Counted from the stretch's first letter, positions 1 through 8,276 are shown. The stretch is 20,578 bases of DNA from Gemmatimonadota bacterium (GCA_003131365.1 PKVB01000190.1:1-20578), one strand, 5' to 3'. Notes: generated by a model not told the origin, from the sequence alone. Numbers and translations: made by a program.

Positions 1-1
1 C

Positions 2-1303
2 TCGTTGGCCACACTCGATGAAACGGAAATTGCCAACAACCTTCCGCAGTGGACGTCTACAGTAATCGAATCCAACCGCATGAAGGCGGCGGCGGAAAAA
101 ATCACCTTTGCCGGCGGAACGCAAGGCCGCATCAAGCACGTGATTTACATCATTAAGGAGAATCGGACCTACGATCAGGTCTTCGGCGATCTCAGGCAAG
201 CTGACGGAGATTCGTCGCTCGTTTTTTTCCCGCGCAGCATGTCGCCCAACCATCACGCTCTCGCGGAACGGTTCGGGATCTTCGACCGGTTCTTCGTTAA
301 CGCTGAAGTGAGTCCCGACGGGCACAACTGGTCGACGGCTGCCTTTGTGACTGACTACGCCGAGAAGACGATACCCAGCAATTACTCGGGTAGGGGACGG
401 AGCTACGACTATCAGGGACTCAATCGTGGCAAGATCCCCGATGACGACGTGTCGGAGCCAGCCAGCGGATACCTGTGGAATCTCGCCGATCGGGCGGGAA
501 TTACTTATCGGGACTACGGCGAATTCGTCGCCGAAGCGGACGAAGCCCCTGGGGCGAACACACGCGTGTCCACCACGGCAACCAAACCCGCTTTGATCGG
601 CCACACAAATACCGCGTATTCGGGATGGAATCTGGACATCCCCGATCAGGCACGCGCCGACGTTTGGATCACGGAGTTTCAGCAATTCGTGCGAGCGGGG
701 AAGATGCCGGCGCTCGAGATACTCACCCTTCCGAACGACCATACGTCCGGCGCTCAGGCCGGCAAGCCAACGCCGCGTGCCTACATGGCTGACAACGACC
801 TCGCACTGGGAAGAATTGTCGAGGCCCTGTCGAGGAGCCCGTTCTGGAAGAATACCGTGATGTTCGTGCTCGAGGACGATGCGCAGGACGGCCCGGATCA
901 CGTCGACTCGCATCGATCTCCCGTGCTCGTGATCTCAGCGTACAACAGGGGGAAGGTTTTCCATCGATTTGCCAACACCACAGATGTACTCGCGACGATT
1001 GAGGACATTCTCGGGCTTGGCAGGATGTCGCAGTTCGATCACTATGGTCGGCCATTCCGTGAGATCTGGGAGAGCACGCCGGATCTCACTCCTTATGTTG
1101 CACTCAAGTCAGTCGTGCCGCTCGACGAGAAGAACCCACCGCGTGGGGCGTTGGCCGAGGCTTCGAAGAAGCTGGTGCTGGAGAAGGAAGACATGTCGAA
1201 CGACGATCTCTTCAATCGCATTCTGTGGGGCGCCATCAAGGGCGACAGACCTTATCCCGGACCGACGCGAATGTCGGCGCTCGAGGCGAAGGTGTCGCGG
1301 TGA
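2..1303 (+). CDS. Phosphoesterase-family (PF04185-like) protein, 5'-truncated by window edge
   Basis: The reading frame is open to the left edge of the window, so only the C-terminal ~433 residues are seen; a TTG at base 5 is probably not the true start. Counting from base 5, residues 43-62 contain the phosphoesterase opening motif (KHVIYIIKENRTYDQVFGD), like the start of phospholipase C/acid phosphatase-type alkaline phosphatase-fold domains. SPDGHNW follows at about 103-109, and a metal-site-like stretch EDDAQDGPDHVDSHRSPV lies near 290-307. In this family the catalytic domain often follows an N-terminal YncE-like beta-propeller, which would lie upstream here; that is inference. The likely activity is hydrolysis of a phosphoester in the periplasm, substrate unknown. 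The stop codon overlaps the GTG start of the next gene (GTGA), which implies translational coupling. Confidence 0.85.
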   Translation, partial: SLATLDETEIANNLPQWTSTVIESNRMKAAAEKITFAGGTQGRIKHVIYIIKENRTYDQVFGDLRQADGDSSLVFFPRSMSPNHHALAERFGIFDRFFVNAEVSPDGHNWSTAAFVTDYAEKTIPSNYSGRGRSYDYQGLNRGKIPDDDVSEPASGYLWNLADRAGITYRDYGEFVAEADEAPGANTRVSTTATKPALIGHTNTAYSGWNLDIPDQARADVWITEFQQFVRAGKMPALEILTLPNDHTSGAQAGKPTPRAYMADNDLALGRIVEALSRSPFWKNTVMFVLEDDAQDGPDHVDSHRSPVLVISAYNRGKVFHRFANTTDVLATIEDILGLGRMSQFDHYGRPFREIWESTPDLTPYVALKSVVPLDEKNPPRGALAEASKKLVLEKEDMSNDDLFNRILWGAIKGDRPYPGPTRMSALEAKVSR

Positions 1304-1827
1304 GCAGGACGAACCCACGGCTTGTCGTTCCCGCGGGGCAGGGCATTCTCGCTGATGACCCTGCGAGCCGGACCAGACGCGTACAGGTATTGGCAAAGCT
1401 GCTCGACGAGTCCATTTCGATTCCAGGCACTCCCTGGAAGATCGGTTTTGATCCAATCATCGGACTGATTCCAGGAATCGGCGATCTGATTGGCGCGGTG
1501 CTGTCAGGCTACATCGTTCTGGAAGCGGTGCGGGCCGAGGTGCCAGCGTTCACACTGGCAAGGATGCTGGGAAACGTCGGGATCGACACATTACTTGGCG
1601 CCGTTCCAGCCGTTGGCGATGTGTTCGATGCGGCGTGGAAGTCGAACACGATGAACGTAGCGCTGCTTGAGCGTCATCTGGCGGCGACCGGAGGTGCTCC
1701 GCCCAAGCGACGCAATGTGCTCGGGCTCATGGCGATCGCGGTCATCGTCCTCGTTCTTATTCTCGGCGCTGGATTAGCGCTCGGCATCTTCGTCGCCAGA
1801 TTGCTCTGGGGGCTCAAGACCCGATAG
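1300..1827 (+). CDS. DUF4112 domain-containing membrane protein
   Basis: This 175-residue protein has the DUF4112 pattern of two G-x-x-P-x-x-G-D repeats: GLIPGIGDL at residues 55-63 and GAVPAVGDVFD at 100-110. These sit in hydrophobic, probably membrane-dipping hairpins. A strong transmembrane helix occupies about residues 140-165. The molecular function of DUF4112 is unknown. The frame is open further upstream (to 1225), but that extension lies inside the phosphoesterase gene and looks non-native. The GTG at 1300 overlaps the upstream TGA as GTGA and has a purine-rich GGCGAAGG about 7 bases before it, so it is preferred. The overlap makes it the second gene of an operon with the phosphoesterase. 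Confidence 0.88.
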   Translation: MSRTNPRLVVPAGQGILADDPASRTRRVQVLAKLLDESISIPGTPWKIGFDPIIGLIPGIGDLIGAVLSGYIVLEAVRAEVPAFTLARMLGNVGIDTLLGAVPAVGDVFDAAWKSNTMNVALLERHLAATGGAPPKRRNVLGLMAIAVIVLVLILGAGLALGIFVARLLWGLKTR

Positions 1828-1838
1828 CTTTGTGGTAC

Positions 1839-1910
1839 GGCGCCGTGGCCAAGTGGTAAGGCGGCAGACTGCAAATCTGCTATTCGTCAGTTCGATTCTG
1901 ACCGGCGCCT
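1839..1910 (+). tRNA. tRNA-Cys (anticodon GCA)
   Basis: A complete cloverleaf can be drawn by hand. The acceptor arm is GGCGCCG (1839-1845) paired with CGGCGCC (1903-1909). The D stem is GCC/GGC (1848-1850/1860-1862). The anticodon stem is GCAGA/TCTGC (1864-1868/1876-1880) around loop CTGCAAA, with anticodon GCA at 1871-1873. The T stem is GTCAG/CTGAC (1886-1890/1898-1902) with loop TTCGATT. The discriminator base is T1910, the U73 identity element expected for tRNA-Cys. The CCA end is not encoded. It starts 11 bases after the DUF4112 stop and may be co-transcribed with it. Confidence 0.97.
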
Positions 1911-1947
1911 CTTTGTACGACAACGACTTAGCCGTTTTCGTCGAACT

Positions 1948-1980
1948 GTGTCCTCTTTATCTGGACACGAAAGTGGACAC
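1948..1980. repeat. Short inverted plus direct repeat downstream of tRNA-Cys
   Basis: GTGTCC (1948-1953) is complementary to GGACAC (1963-1968) across a 9-base loop. TGGACAC then recurs as a direct repeat (1962-1968 and 1974-1980). It could be a weak processing or termination hairpin for tRNA-Cys, or a protein-binding site such as a recombinase arm site. There is no T-tract, so it is not a canonical intrinsic terminator. No integrase gene is visible nearby. Confidence 0.35.
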
Positions 1981-2034
1981 AGCCGGAGCGCAACCGAATC
2001 AGTCACTTGGCTCCCCGCAGTGACGGTAAGGTGA

Positions 2035-2265
2035 ATGGTTGGCGTGATAGGTGACCGGTATTGGGCCGTGACGCGACCTTGGGACACGTCACCATCCTGC
2101 TCCAGCTCCCGGGCGCCGACCGGCGTCGCCCTCTTCGGCAACGACGTGTACGTGCTCGAATTCGAGCACCCGCAGACGGACGACCGGCGTGAAATGTTGC
2201 CGCGCGTCAGGAAGATCACTCGCGACGGGAAGACCGCAATCATCGCGACCGTCACTCGGCATTAG
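2035..2265 (+). pseudogene. Remnant of an NHL/SMP-30-like beta-propeller protein C-terminus
   Basis: This 76-codon frame has no convincing N-terminus. Its last ~49 residues (from PTGVALFGNDVYVLEFEHP, base 2116 on) read like the final blade and tail of NHL/SMP-30-type beta-propeller proteins. It ends with a PRVRKITRDGKTA strand and an in-frame TAG. The preceding 27 codons do not resemble propeller sequence and probably reflect deletion or frame loss. I therefore read it as a decayed 3' end of a larger gene, possibly truncated when the neighbouring ABC cassette arrived. Family recognition is from memory of the sequence pattern, not a search. A short real gene cannot be excluded. Confidence 0.45.
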
Positions 2266-2384
2266 GAGTCCCCCTGCCGATGCAAACGCAAAAGGGGATT
2301 TAAGTCCCTCATACCATAGCCAACTTAGAGTTTCGGAAATAAGTTGACAGTCCTGATGCGGCGGCAAATGTCTCGAGATCGGCA

Positions 2385-3209
2385 ATGCGTGCGACGACTT
2401 CCGTGACGACCGATGCGCCGGTGGTGCGAACGATCGCGCTTACACGTCGGTTTGGGTCGCTCCTCGCCGTCGATGCGCTGGATCTCACGATCGCCGCCGG
2501 AACGATCTTTGGCCTACTCGGGTCCAACGGTGCCGGAAAAACGACCGTGATCAGGATGCTTACGACGTTGCTTCCGCCAACATCAGGCACGGCCGAGGTT
2601 GCGGGATACGACATCGTGCGCGACGCGGCGCGCGTACGACGTCACATCGGATACGTTCCACAACTACTTTCTGCGGACGGCGCGCTCACGGGATACGAGA
2701 ACTTGCTCCTGTCCGCCCGGCTCTATGACGTGCCACGCGCGGAACAGAAGCCACGCATCACGGAGGCGCTTGCGTTCATGGGCCTCGACGCTGCGGCCCA
2801 CACGCTCGTCCGCACCTATTCCGGTGGTATGGTGCGACGGCTGGAGGTGGCGCAGGCAACGCTCCACCATCCCACGGTGCTCTTTCTCGACGAGCCCACG
2901 ATCGGTCTAGACCCAATCGCGCGGCGGGCCGTTTGGGAGCGATTGAAGCAGTCACGCCAGCAATTTGCGATGACGATGCTCATCACGACGCACGACATGG
3001 AGGAGGCTGAGGTCCTGTGCGACTCGCTCGCGATCATGCACAGTGGTCGCATCGCCGCGCTTGGAACGCCGGCGGCTCTCAAAGGACAGCTCGGACCCCA
3101 CGCCACGCTCGACGACGTGTTCGTGAAGGCCGCGGGTGGTTCGATCGATCAGGGAGGAGGCTATCGTGACACCGTCCGCACCCGTAGCACTACCGCCCGC
3201 CTCGGTTGA
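2385..3209 (+). CDS. ABC-2 exporter ATP-binding protein (DrrA/CcmA-like)
   Basis: This 274-residue protein carries all ABC ATPase motifs: Walker A GSNGAGKTT (46-54), Q-loop YVPQ (Q93), signature YSGGMVRR (145-152), Walker B VLFLDE (165-170), D-loop GLDP (174-177) and switch histidine H203. The short signature and the C-terminal LDDVFVKA element are typical of daunorubicin-resistance (DrrA) type ATPases that drive ABC-2 exporters of drugs, lipids or polysaccharides. It should sit at the inner face of the cytoplasmic membrane and dimerise under the permease encoded next. The ATG at 2385 is the only in-frame start close to the conserved N-terminus, and no good Shine-Dalgarno precedes it. The 3' end overlaps the permease gene by 44 bases. 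The true substrate cannot be read from sequence. Confidence 0.95.
   Translation: MRATTSVTTDAPVVRTIALTRRFGSLLAVDALDLTIAAGTIFGLLGSNGAGKTTVIRMLTTLLPPTSGTAEVAGYDIVRDAARVRRHIGYVPQLLSADGALTGYENLLLSARLYDVPRAEQKPRITEALAFMGLDAAAHTLVRTYSGGMVRRLEVAQATLHHPTVLFLDEPTIGLDPIARRAVWERLKQSRQQFAMTMLITTHDMEEAEVLCDSLAIMHSGRIAALGTPAALKGQLGPHATLDDVFVKAAGGSIDQGGGYRDTVRTRSTTARLG
3152..3160 (+). promoter_or_regulatory. Strong Shine-Dalgarno for the ABC permease
   Basis: GGGAGGAGG lies 5 bases before the GTG at 3166, inside the 3' end of the ATPase gene. It decides the permease start in favour of GTG 3166 over the longer frame beginning at 3136. It is one of only two strong ribosome binding sites seen in the window. 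Confidence 0.8.
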
Positions 3210-4008
3210 GGGCGAACCGCGTGGCGCGCTCGCGGCATGCGCCGCGTTCGCGCGGCACTCCGCCGCGATTCTGGCGGTTGAGGTTCGGAAGATGCTCCGC
3301 GATCCGACTGACTTGTTCACGCGGGCCGTGCAGCCGCTGCTCTGGCTGCTCGTGTTCGGGCAGGTGTTCACGCGTACGCGCGCGATTCCCACGGGCCCAC
3401 TGAGCTACATCGAGTTCATGGCGCCCGGTGTCCTCGCGCAAAGCGTTCTGTTCACGGCAATCTTCTATGGGATCGGCGTGATCTGGGAGCGTGATCTCGG
3501 CGTCGTGCACAAGTTGCTCGCCAGTCCGGCGTCCCGTACGTCCCTGGTGTTCGGCAAAGCGATGGCCGCGGGCATACGCACTGTGTCGCAAGCGGTGATC
3601 ATCGTCCTGCTTGCCGTGATCATGGGCGTTCGGGTGCGGTTCGACCCGATGAGCCTCATCGGAGTAGTGTGCGCCGTGATGCTCGGCGGTGCACTGTTCT
3701 CGACCTTCTCGCTAGTGATCGCCTGCATCGTCAAAACGCGCGACCGGTTCATGGGGATTGGCCAGCTCCTGACGATGCCGCTCTTCTTTGCGAGCAATGC
3801 GATCTATCCGCTCGAAATGATGCCGCGGTGGCTCAGAGCGGTTGCGCAGTACAATCCGCTCACCTATCTGGTCGAGGCATTGCGGGCGCTGATGGTGCAA
3901 GGCGGCGCGAGCAGCGCGGGCCTCCCAGCAGATTTCGCAGTCCTCATGCTCGTCTTCATCGCGTTCGTGCTGCTCGCCGCACGGCTGTTTCCGGGACTCG
4001 TTCGGTAG
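3166..4008 (+). CDS. ABC-2 type transporter permease (DrrB-like)
   Basis: This 280-residue integral membrane protein of the ABC2_membrane family is the partner of the ATPase just upstream. A charged cytoplasmic N-terminus (VEVRKMLRDPTDLF) is followed by about six transmembrane helices. It includes the family's conserved late segment PLFFASNAIYPLEMMPRWL followed by QYNPLTYLVEALR. It forms the membrane channel of an exporter for an unidentified hydrophobic compound, lipid or glycan. The GTG start at 3166 is chosen for its strong Shine-Dalgarno. The coding region overlaps the ATPase gene by 44 bases in another frame, so the two are translated from one message. No intrinsic terminator follows. 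Confidence 0.94.
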   Translation: MTPSAPVALPPASVEGEPRGALAACAAFARHSAAILAVEVRKMLRDPTDLFTRAVQPLLWLLVFGQVFTRTRAIPTGPLSYIEFMAPGVLAQSVLFTAIFYGIGVIWERDLGVVHKLLASPASRTSLVFGKAMAAGIRTVSQAVIIVLLAVIMGVRVRFDPMSLIGVVCAVMLGGALFSTFSLVIACIVKTRDRFMGIGQLLTMPLFFASNAIYPLEMMPRWLRAVAQYNPLTYLVEALRALMVQGGASSAGLPADFAVLMLVFIAFVLLAARLFPGLVR

Positions 4009-4319
4009 CGGGAGACCACGTGTCGTAGGCTAACGAGGTGGAACCGCAATATTCCATTCGTGAGGATATTGTGGGCCTCCAGTCGAGGGTGACGATGGTG
4101 ATCGTCGGTGACCGGTGGCTTCGTGTACAGTCACGGCCGCAAGTCCCTGGGCAGCCGAGAGTTGGAACGAGCGGTGACGGTAGTGACGGTTGGTTGCCCT
4201 TATTTTCAGAAGAGAGAAGTTAGAAAATTAGGCGAGGGTGAAGCTCCGTACGTTAGAGTGTCGCGGAACTCCCTCACAATCGTCATACCGTCACAAGACG
4301 ATTGGCAACTGCTCGGGCG
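4009..4319. other. Intergenic stretch with no supported gene
   Basis: This 311-base convergent gap lies between the ABC permease and the dehydratase gene. Open frames here (for example from 4038 and 4108) have no recognisable protein features, and the second runs into the 3' end of the dehydratase on the opposite strand. The stretch contains an imperfect hairpin at about 4049-4071 (AATATTCC...GGATATT). It also has several GTGAC-type words: GGTGACCGGT at 4107-4116, GTGACGGTA at 4174-4182 with a second GTGACGG immediately after, and the reverse complement of GTGACGGTA at 4286-4294. No terminator with a T-tract was found. Confidence 0.5.
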
Positions 4320-5321
4320 TTACTCCACGCTCTTCAAGATGGCGGAGAAGAGGCTCGAGTCGACATTTCCGCCAGACAGAACCACGGCCACTTTGCGGCC
4401 GCGTATTCTCTCTTTTTCCTGAAGCAGAGCGGCAAGCCCGGCAGCGCCACCGCCCTCGGCGGTGTTGTGGGTGTCCGAGAACAAAGCTCGCATTGCCGAC
4501 TCCACTTCATCGTCGCTCACCAGGACTACGCGCTCAACGCCGCGTCTGGCGATGGCAAGTGCCGCTTCTACCGGAGTGCGGCACGCCATCCCGTCGGCGA
4601 TTCGGGTGGTTGCGTCGTGAGAAACAATGCGACCCTGTTCGTAAGACAACGCGAATGCGGGGGCGCGCTCGGAGACGACGGCTACCACGCGGGTGCGGAG
4701 TCGAAGGGCGTCGCGCGCCGCAATCACTCCACACACGCCGCTACCCATTCCCACCGGGATGTAAACCGTATCGAGATCAGGAACAGCGCGGAACAGCTCG
4801 AGCGCATAGGTGCCGACGCCGCGCACCAGCGACGGGTGAAACGATGGGAACCGGTGCCATCCACGGTCCATCGCAATCTTGTCAGCGACCTCGGCGGCGG
4901 CCTGAAAATCATGGCCTTGCTCGATGACTTCAACGCCGAGAGATCGCATCGCGGCATTTTTCTCGACGCTGTTTCCGAACGGGACGACGACCGCCGCCGG
5001 GATTCCGTACTGACGAGCGGCAAATCCCACGGACTGGCCGTGATTCCCCCGCGTCGCGGAGATAACTCCGTCCGGCTTGGCCCCGGTGCGACAGAGCTCG
5101 TCGAGGTATACGAGTCCGCCACGCACCTTGAACGCACCGGTAGGCGTATGGTTTTCGTGCTTTACCCAGACGGTCGTCCCGACCCGCGCTTCGAGGAGGG
5201 GCCACCGGTACTGCGGGGTCGGCGGCATCGACTGGTAAATGAGAGACGCGGCAGCATCGAGAGCGTCGAGCGATGGCTGATCATCTGGCACGGTGTCTTT
5301 CATCTCGAGGGTAGATGCCAT
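4320..5321 (-). CDS. PLP-dependent threonine/serine dehydratase-like enzyme (fold type II)
   Basis: This 333-residue enzyme belongs to the tryptophan synthase beta/threonine dehydratase superfamily. The Schiff-base lysine is K65 in TGAFKVRGG. The substrate loop is ATRGNHGQS (89-97). The PLP phosphate loop is GMGSG (191-195), and S316 in LSGGNVD is the residue that contacts the pyridine nitrogen. The length and absence of a C-terminal ACT domain match catabolic or unregulated threonine/serine dehydratases, which deaminate the amino acid to a 2-oxoacid and ammonia. Related members act on hydroxyaspartate or other beta-hydroxy amino acids, so exact substrate is open. ATG 5321 gives the longest product; a second ATG at 5303 (residue 7) is possible, and neither has a strong Shine-Dalgarno. 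It is divergent from the DUF5916 gene. Confidence 0.92.
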   Translation of the reverse strand: MASTLEMKDTVPDDQPSLDALDAAASLIYQSMPPTPQYRWPLLEARVGTTVWVKHENHTPTGAFKVRGGLVYLDELCRTGAKPDGVISATRGNHGQSVGFAARQYGIPAAVVVPFGNSVEKNAAMRSLGVEVIEQGHDFQAAAEVADKIAMDRGWHRFPSFHPSLVRGVGTYALELFRAVPDLDTVYIPVGMGSGVCGVIAARDALRLRTRVVAVVSERAPAFALSYEQGRIVSHDATTRIADGMACRTPVEAALAIARRGVERVVLVSDDEVESAMRALFSDTHNTAEGGGAAGLAALLQEKERIRGRKVAVVLSGGNVDSSLFSAILKSVE

Positions 5322-5471
5322 TGCGAAGCTAACGTGATGAGTAAATGCGCCCCAGCAGTTGATAAGATGCGCTTACCCGCACGCGAACGTCATCCGCAGC
5401 GGCGAAACAGAATTCAAACCCCCTCGTAGGTATGGTTGTCCAATTGGTACTACCGTCCCTAGCTGGCCTTG

Positions 5472-8276
5472 ATGTCAAAATCCTATTTCAGCCAGCCCGG
5501 CTCGAATCGTAAGACCGGCCTGGCCCCAGTTCGGCGCCGGAGCATAGTCCACGCGGTCGGCGCGGCTTCGTTCATTCTTTGCGCAGGGAGCGCCGAACTT
5601 GGCGCGCAGACCGTCCCGGCCAGCTCAGCGCCGCTTCCGAACGCGGCCGCGGCGTCAGTGACGGGGACGATCACCATCGACGGCAAGCTCGATGAAAGCG
5701 CGTGGGCCAAGGCTACTCCGATTACTGATTTCCGACAGCAGAACCCGCAGGAAGGCGCGCAGGCGAGCCAGCGCACCGAAGTGCGAGTGCTTTACGGCGC
5801 GCGCGCTCTCTACATCGGAGCGCGCATGTACGACTCGCTGGGTGCACGCGGTATCCGGGCTCCGTTGGCGAGGCGGGATCAGCTCCTCGATTCGAACGGC
5901 AACAACGGGTCGTTCAACTCACTGACAACCGATAAGCTCATCGTCATCCTCGATCCGTACCACAACCACATCGACGAGGCATGGTTCGAGATCAACCCAG
6001 TGGGGGTTCGCGGCGACCAGTTCAACGGTGATCCGTCGTGGGATCCCATCTGGCAAGCCGCTACCCAGGTCGATTCGCTCGGATGGACGGCCGAGTTCCG
6101 CATTCCGTACTCGCAGCTTCGTTTTTCGCGCGACAGTCTGCAAACGTGGGGGATGCAGATCTGGCGCTACACCGATCGGCTCAATGAGCAGGACATGTGG
6201 TCATTCCGGCGGAAGAGCGAGTCAGGAGGGGCGATGTATTTCGGATCGCTGAACGGACTCGTCCTCGAGCCACAGCCCCATCAGCTCGAGATCCTTCCGT
6301 ACGTCGAATCGCGCCAGCAATTCAAGTTCGCGCAGCCCGCCGATCCTTATCACAACAGCAGCTACAGCAGCGTGAGCGCCGGCGCCGACATGAAATACCT
6401 GCTGACGTCGAGCCTCGCTCTGGATGCGACGGTCAATCCCGATTTCGGGCAGGTGGAGGTGGATCCCGCGACGATCAACCTGTCGGCGTACGAGACCTTC
6501 TACTCGGAGAAGCGGCCGTTTTTCGTAGCTGGAAGCAGCGCGTTCGATTTCGGCAATTTCAGCTGCAATTTCTGCAGCAATACATCGAGCCTCGACATCT
6601 TTTACTCTCGTCGCATCGGACGTCCGCCACAGCTCAATCCGTATGTCGGCAACGTCGCGGATTTCGCCGATTTGCCCGACAACACGACGATTCTCGGGGC
6701 CGCTAAGATCACTGGACGCACAAAAGGCGGATTCACCCTCGGGATTCTGGATGCGCTGACGAATCGAGAGACCGCGCGCTATATACCGGCCGGTGGCGCG
6801 CCGGAACAGACACAGGAAGTAGAGCCACTCAGCAATTACTTCGTCGGGCGGATCAAGAAAGATTTGAATCAGGGAGCAACGACGATCGGCGGAGCTTTTA
6901 CGTCAACCCTTCGGCAGCTCAACGACACGGTGATCTCGGACAGACTTCGCAGCCGAGCCGAGGCGGGCGGAATCGATTTCAATCACACGTGGCACCAGCG
7001 CCAGTATTCCTGGATTGGCTCGGTGCTCTTCTCGGATGTCGGCGGCACGTCATCCGTCATCGATCAGACTGAGCAGTCCAGTGCGCATTACTTCCAACGT
7101 CCCGACCGTCGCGTAACCAGCGACGGACTCTTCGATGCCAAGTACGATCCCAACACTACATCGCTTCAAGGCTACGGCTTCTATACGCGGCTAGGAAAGG
7201 GCGGCGGCAACTGGTTCTGGGAGACAGCGCAGAACTGGCGTAGTCCCGGCTTCGAGACGAACGACCTGTCATTCCTGGATCGCGCCGATTACAAGTGGAT
7301 GAACGCGAACGTGGGTCGCCAGTGGAACACTCCGGGACGCTGGTATCGCAATGCTGTAATCCTTGGCGGCGGGCAGCAGCAGTTCAACTACGATGGCGAC
7401 AAGACCGATCTCCAGACGCAGCTCTACGCAGGCAGTCAGTTCCTGAATTACTGGAATCTGCGGAGCTTCGTCATTCACCATCCAACGGTTCTCGATGATC
7501 GACTGACACGTGGTGGACCGGTCGTGATGCGAAACGGCTACAATTACGGCGAGGTTGAAGTGTCGACCGACGCAAGGCAGCGCGCCGTCTTCGATTTCGA
7601 CGTATCGGCCTCGACGGGTATAGGATCGGATACCCACACCCTGACTGTTCGGCCTGGTGTTGCCCTCAAGCCAGCGGCGAACATCTTCGTCAGCCTCACG
7701 CCAAGCTTTTCCGCGGATCAAGACCCTGCCCAGTACGTGACGACGGTTACGGATCCGACCGCGACAGCCTTCTTCGGCAAACGCTACGTCTTTGCGTTCA
7801 TCAAGGCGCGGACACTCTCTCTCGATACCAGGGTGAACTGGACGTTCAACCCGAACCTCACGTTGCAGCTCTTCGCGCAGCCGTTCATCGCGAGCGGTGC
7901 CTACTCGTCGTTCCGCGAGTTCGCGGCGCCGCGCACAGCGCAAAAGGTGATTTACGGTCAGGACATCGGGACGATCACCCGCACGCCCGCGACAGCTTCG
8001 AGCAGCGCGACGTATACGGTTGATCCGGACGGAGCCGGGCCAGCGCCTGCCTTTTCATTCGGCGACCCTGACTTTACCTTCCGGTCACTGATCGGCAACG
8101 CCGTAGTGCGGTGGGAGTATCGGCCGGGCTCGACGGTGTTCTTCGTGTGGACGCAGAGTCGGACCGGAAATGATCCAAACGGCAGCTTCGATTTTGCCGC
8201 GCAGAGGACGGCGATCTTCCGAGACCGGCCCACGAACGTGTTTCAGGTCAAGGTGAATTACTGGATCGGGCGCTGA
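5472..8276 (+). CDS. DUF5916 protein with CBM9-like N-terminal domain, predicted outer-membrane
   Basis: This 934-residue secreted protein starts with a Sec signal peptide: basic RRR at 21-23, a hydrophobic core at 25-41, and a probable cut after LGA near 45. A carbohydrate-binding family 9-like beta-sandwich begins at IDGKLDESAW (69-78) and runs to about 230. The DUF5916 region follows, with its hallmark NPDFGQVEVDPATINLSAYE and YSEKRPFF segment near 322-352. The remaining ~550 residues alternate polar and aromatic residues like an outer-membrane beta-barrel and end in strand-like sequence (VKVNYWIGR). Function is unknown; a role in surface polymer binding or uptake is only an inference. Start: ATG 5472 is preferred to the adjacent TTG 5469; no clear Shine-Dalgarno is seen. 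A CNFC cysteine pair near residue 365 might form a disulfide. Confidence 0.93.
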   Translation: MSKSYFSQPGSNRKTGLAPVRRRSIVHAVGAASFILCAGSAELGAQTVPASSAPLPNAAAASVTGTITIDGKLDESAWAKATPITDFRQQNPQEGAQASQRTEVRVLYGARALYIGARMYDSLGARGIRAPLARRDQLLDSNGNNGSFNSLTTDKLIVILDPYHNHIDEAWFEINPVGVRGDQFNGDPSWDPIWQAATQVDSLGWTAEFRIPYSQLRFSRDSLQTWGMQIWRYTDRLNEQDMWSFRRKSESGGAMYFGSLNGLVLEPQPHQLEILPYVESRQQFKFAQPADPYHNSSYSSVSAGADMKYLLTSSLALDATVNPDFGQVEVDPATINLSAYETFYSEKRPFFVAGSSAFDFGNFSCNFCSNTSSLDIFYSRRIGRPPQLNPYVGNVADFADLPDNTTILGAAKITGRTKGGFTLGILDALTNRETARYIPAGGAPEQTQEVEPLSNYFVGRIKKDLNQGATTIGGAFTSTLRQLNDTVISDRLRSRAEAGGIDFNHTWHQRQYSWIGSVLFSDVGGTSSVIDQTEQSSAHYFQRPDRRVTSDGLFDAKYDPNTTSLQGYGFYTRLGKGGGNWFWETAQNWRSPGFETNDLSFLDRADYKWMNANVGRQWNTPGRWYRNAVILGGGQQQFNYDGDKTDLQTQLYAGSQFLNYWNLRSFVIHHPTVLDDRLTRGGPVVMRNGYNYGEVEVSTDARQRAVFDFDVSASTGIGSDTHTLTVRPGVALKPAANIFVSLTPSFSADQDPAQYVTTVTDPTATAFFGKRYVFAFIKARTLSLDTRVNWTFNPNLTLQLFAQPFIASGAYSSFREFAAPRTAQKVIYGQDIGTITRTPATASSSATYTVDPDGAGPAPAFSFGDPDFTFRSLIGNAVVRWEYRPGSTVFFVWTQSRTGNDPNGSFDFAAQRTAIFRDRPTNVFQVKVNYWIGR

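Larger units (their letters stand above)
1911..2384. other. Gene-poor region between tRNA-Cys and ABC exporter
   Basis: No intact gene is supported here. The stretch holds the repeat at 1948-1980, the beta-propeller remnant ending at 2265, and an imperfect palindrome GGGATTTAAGTCCC at 2295-2308. A TTGACA at 2344-2349 has no acceptable -10 partner at 15-18 bases. Two words, GTGACGGTA (2020-2028) and GGTGACCGGT (2050-2059), recur in the gap on the far side of the ABC exporter (4009-4319). Confidence 0.5.

Noticed and set aside
1891..1910. tRNA-Cys 3' end as an attachment site with a second copy in the window
   Set aside because: Only an 8-base partial match (GACCGGCG near 2118) was found, which is too short to be meaningful.
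2344..2372. TTGACA upstream of the ABC ATPase as a sigma70 -35 box
   Set aside because: At spacers of 15-18 bases no hexamer resembles TATAAT (best about 2 of 6).
4238..5429. Long plus-strand open frames opposite the dehydratase gene
   Set aside because: They are antisense shadows; the minus-strand frame has all PLP-enzyme motifs in order.
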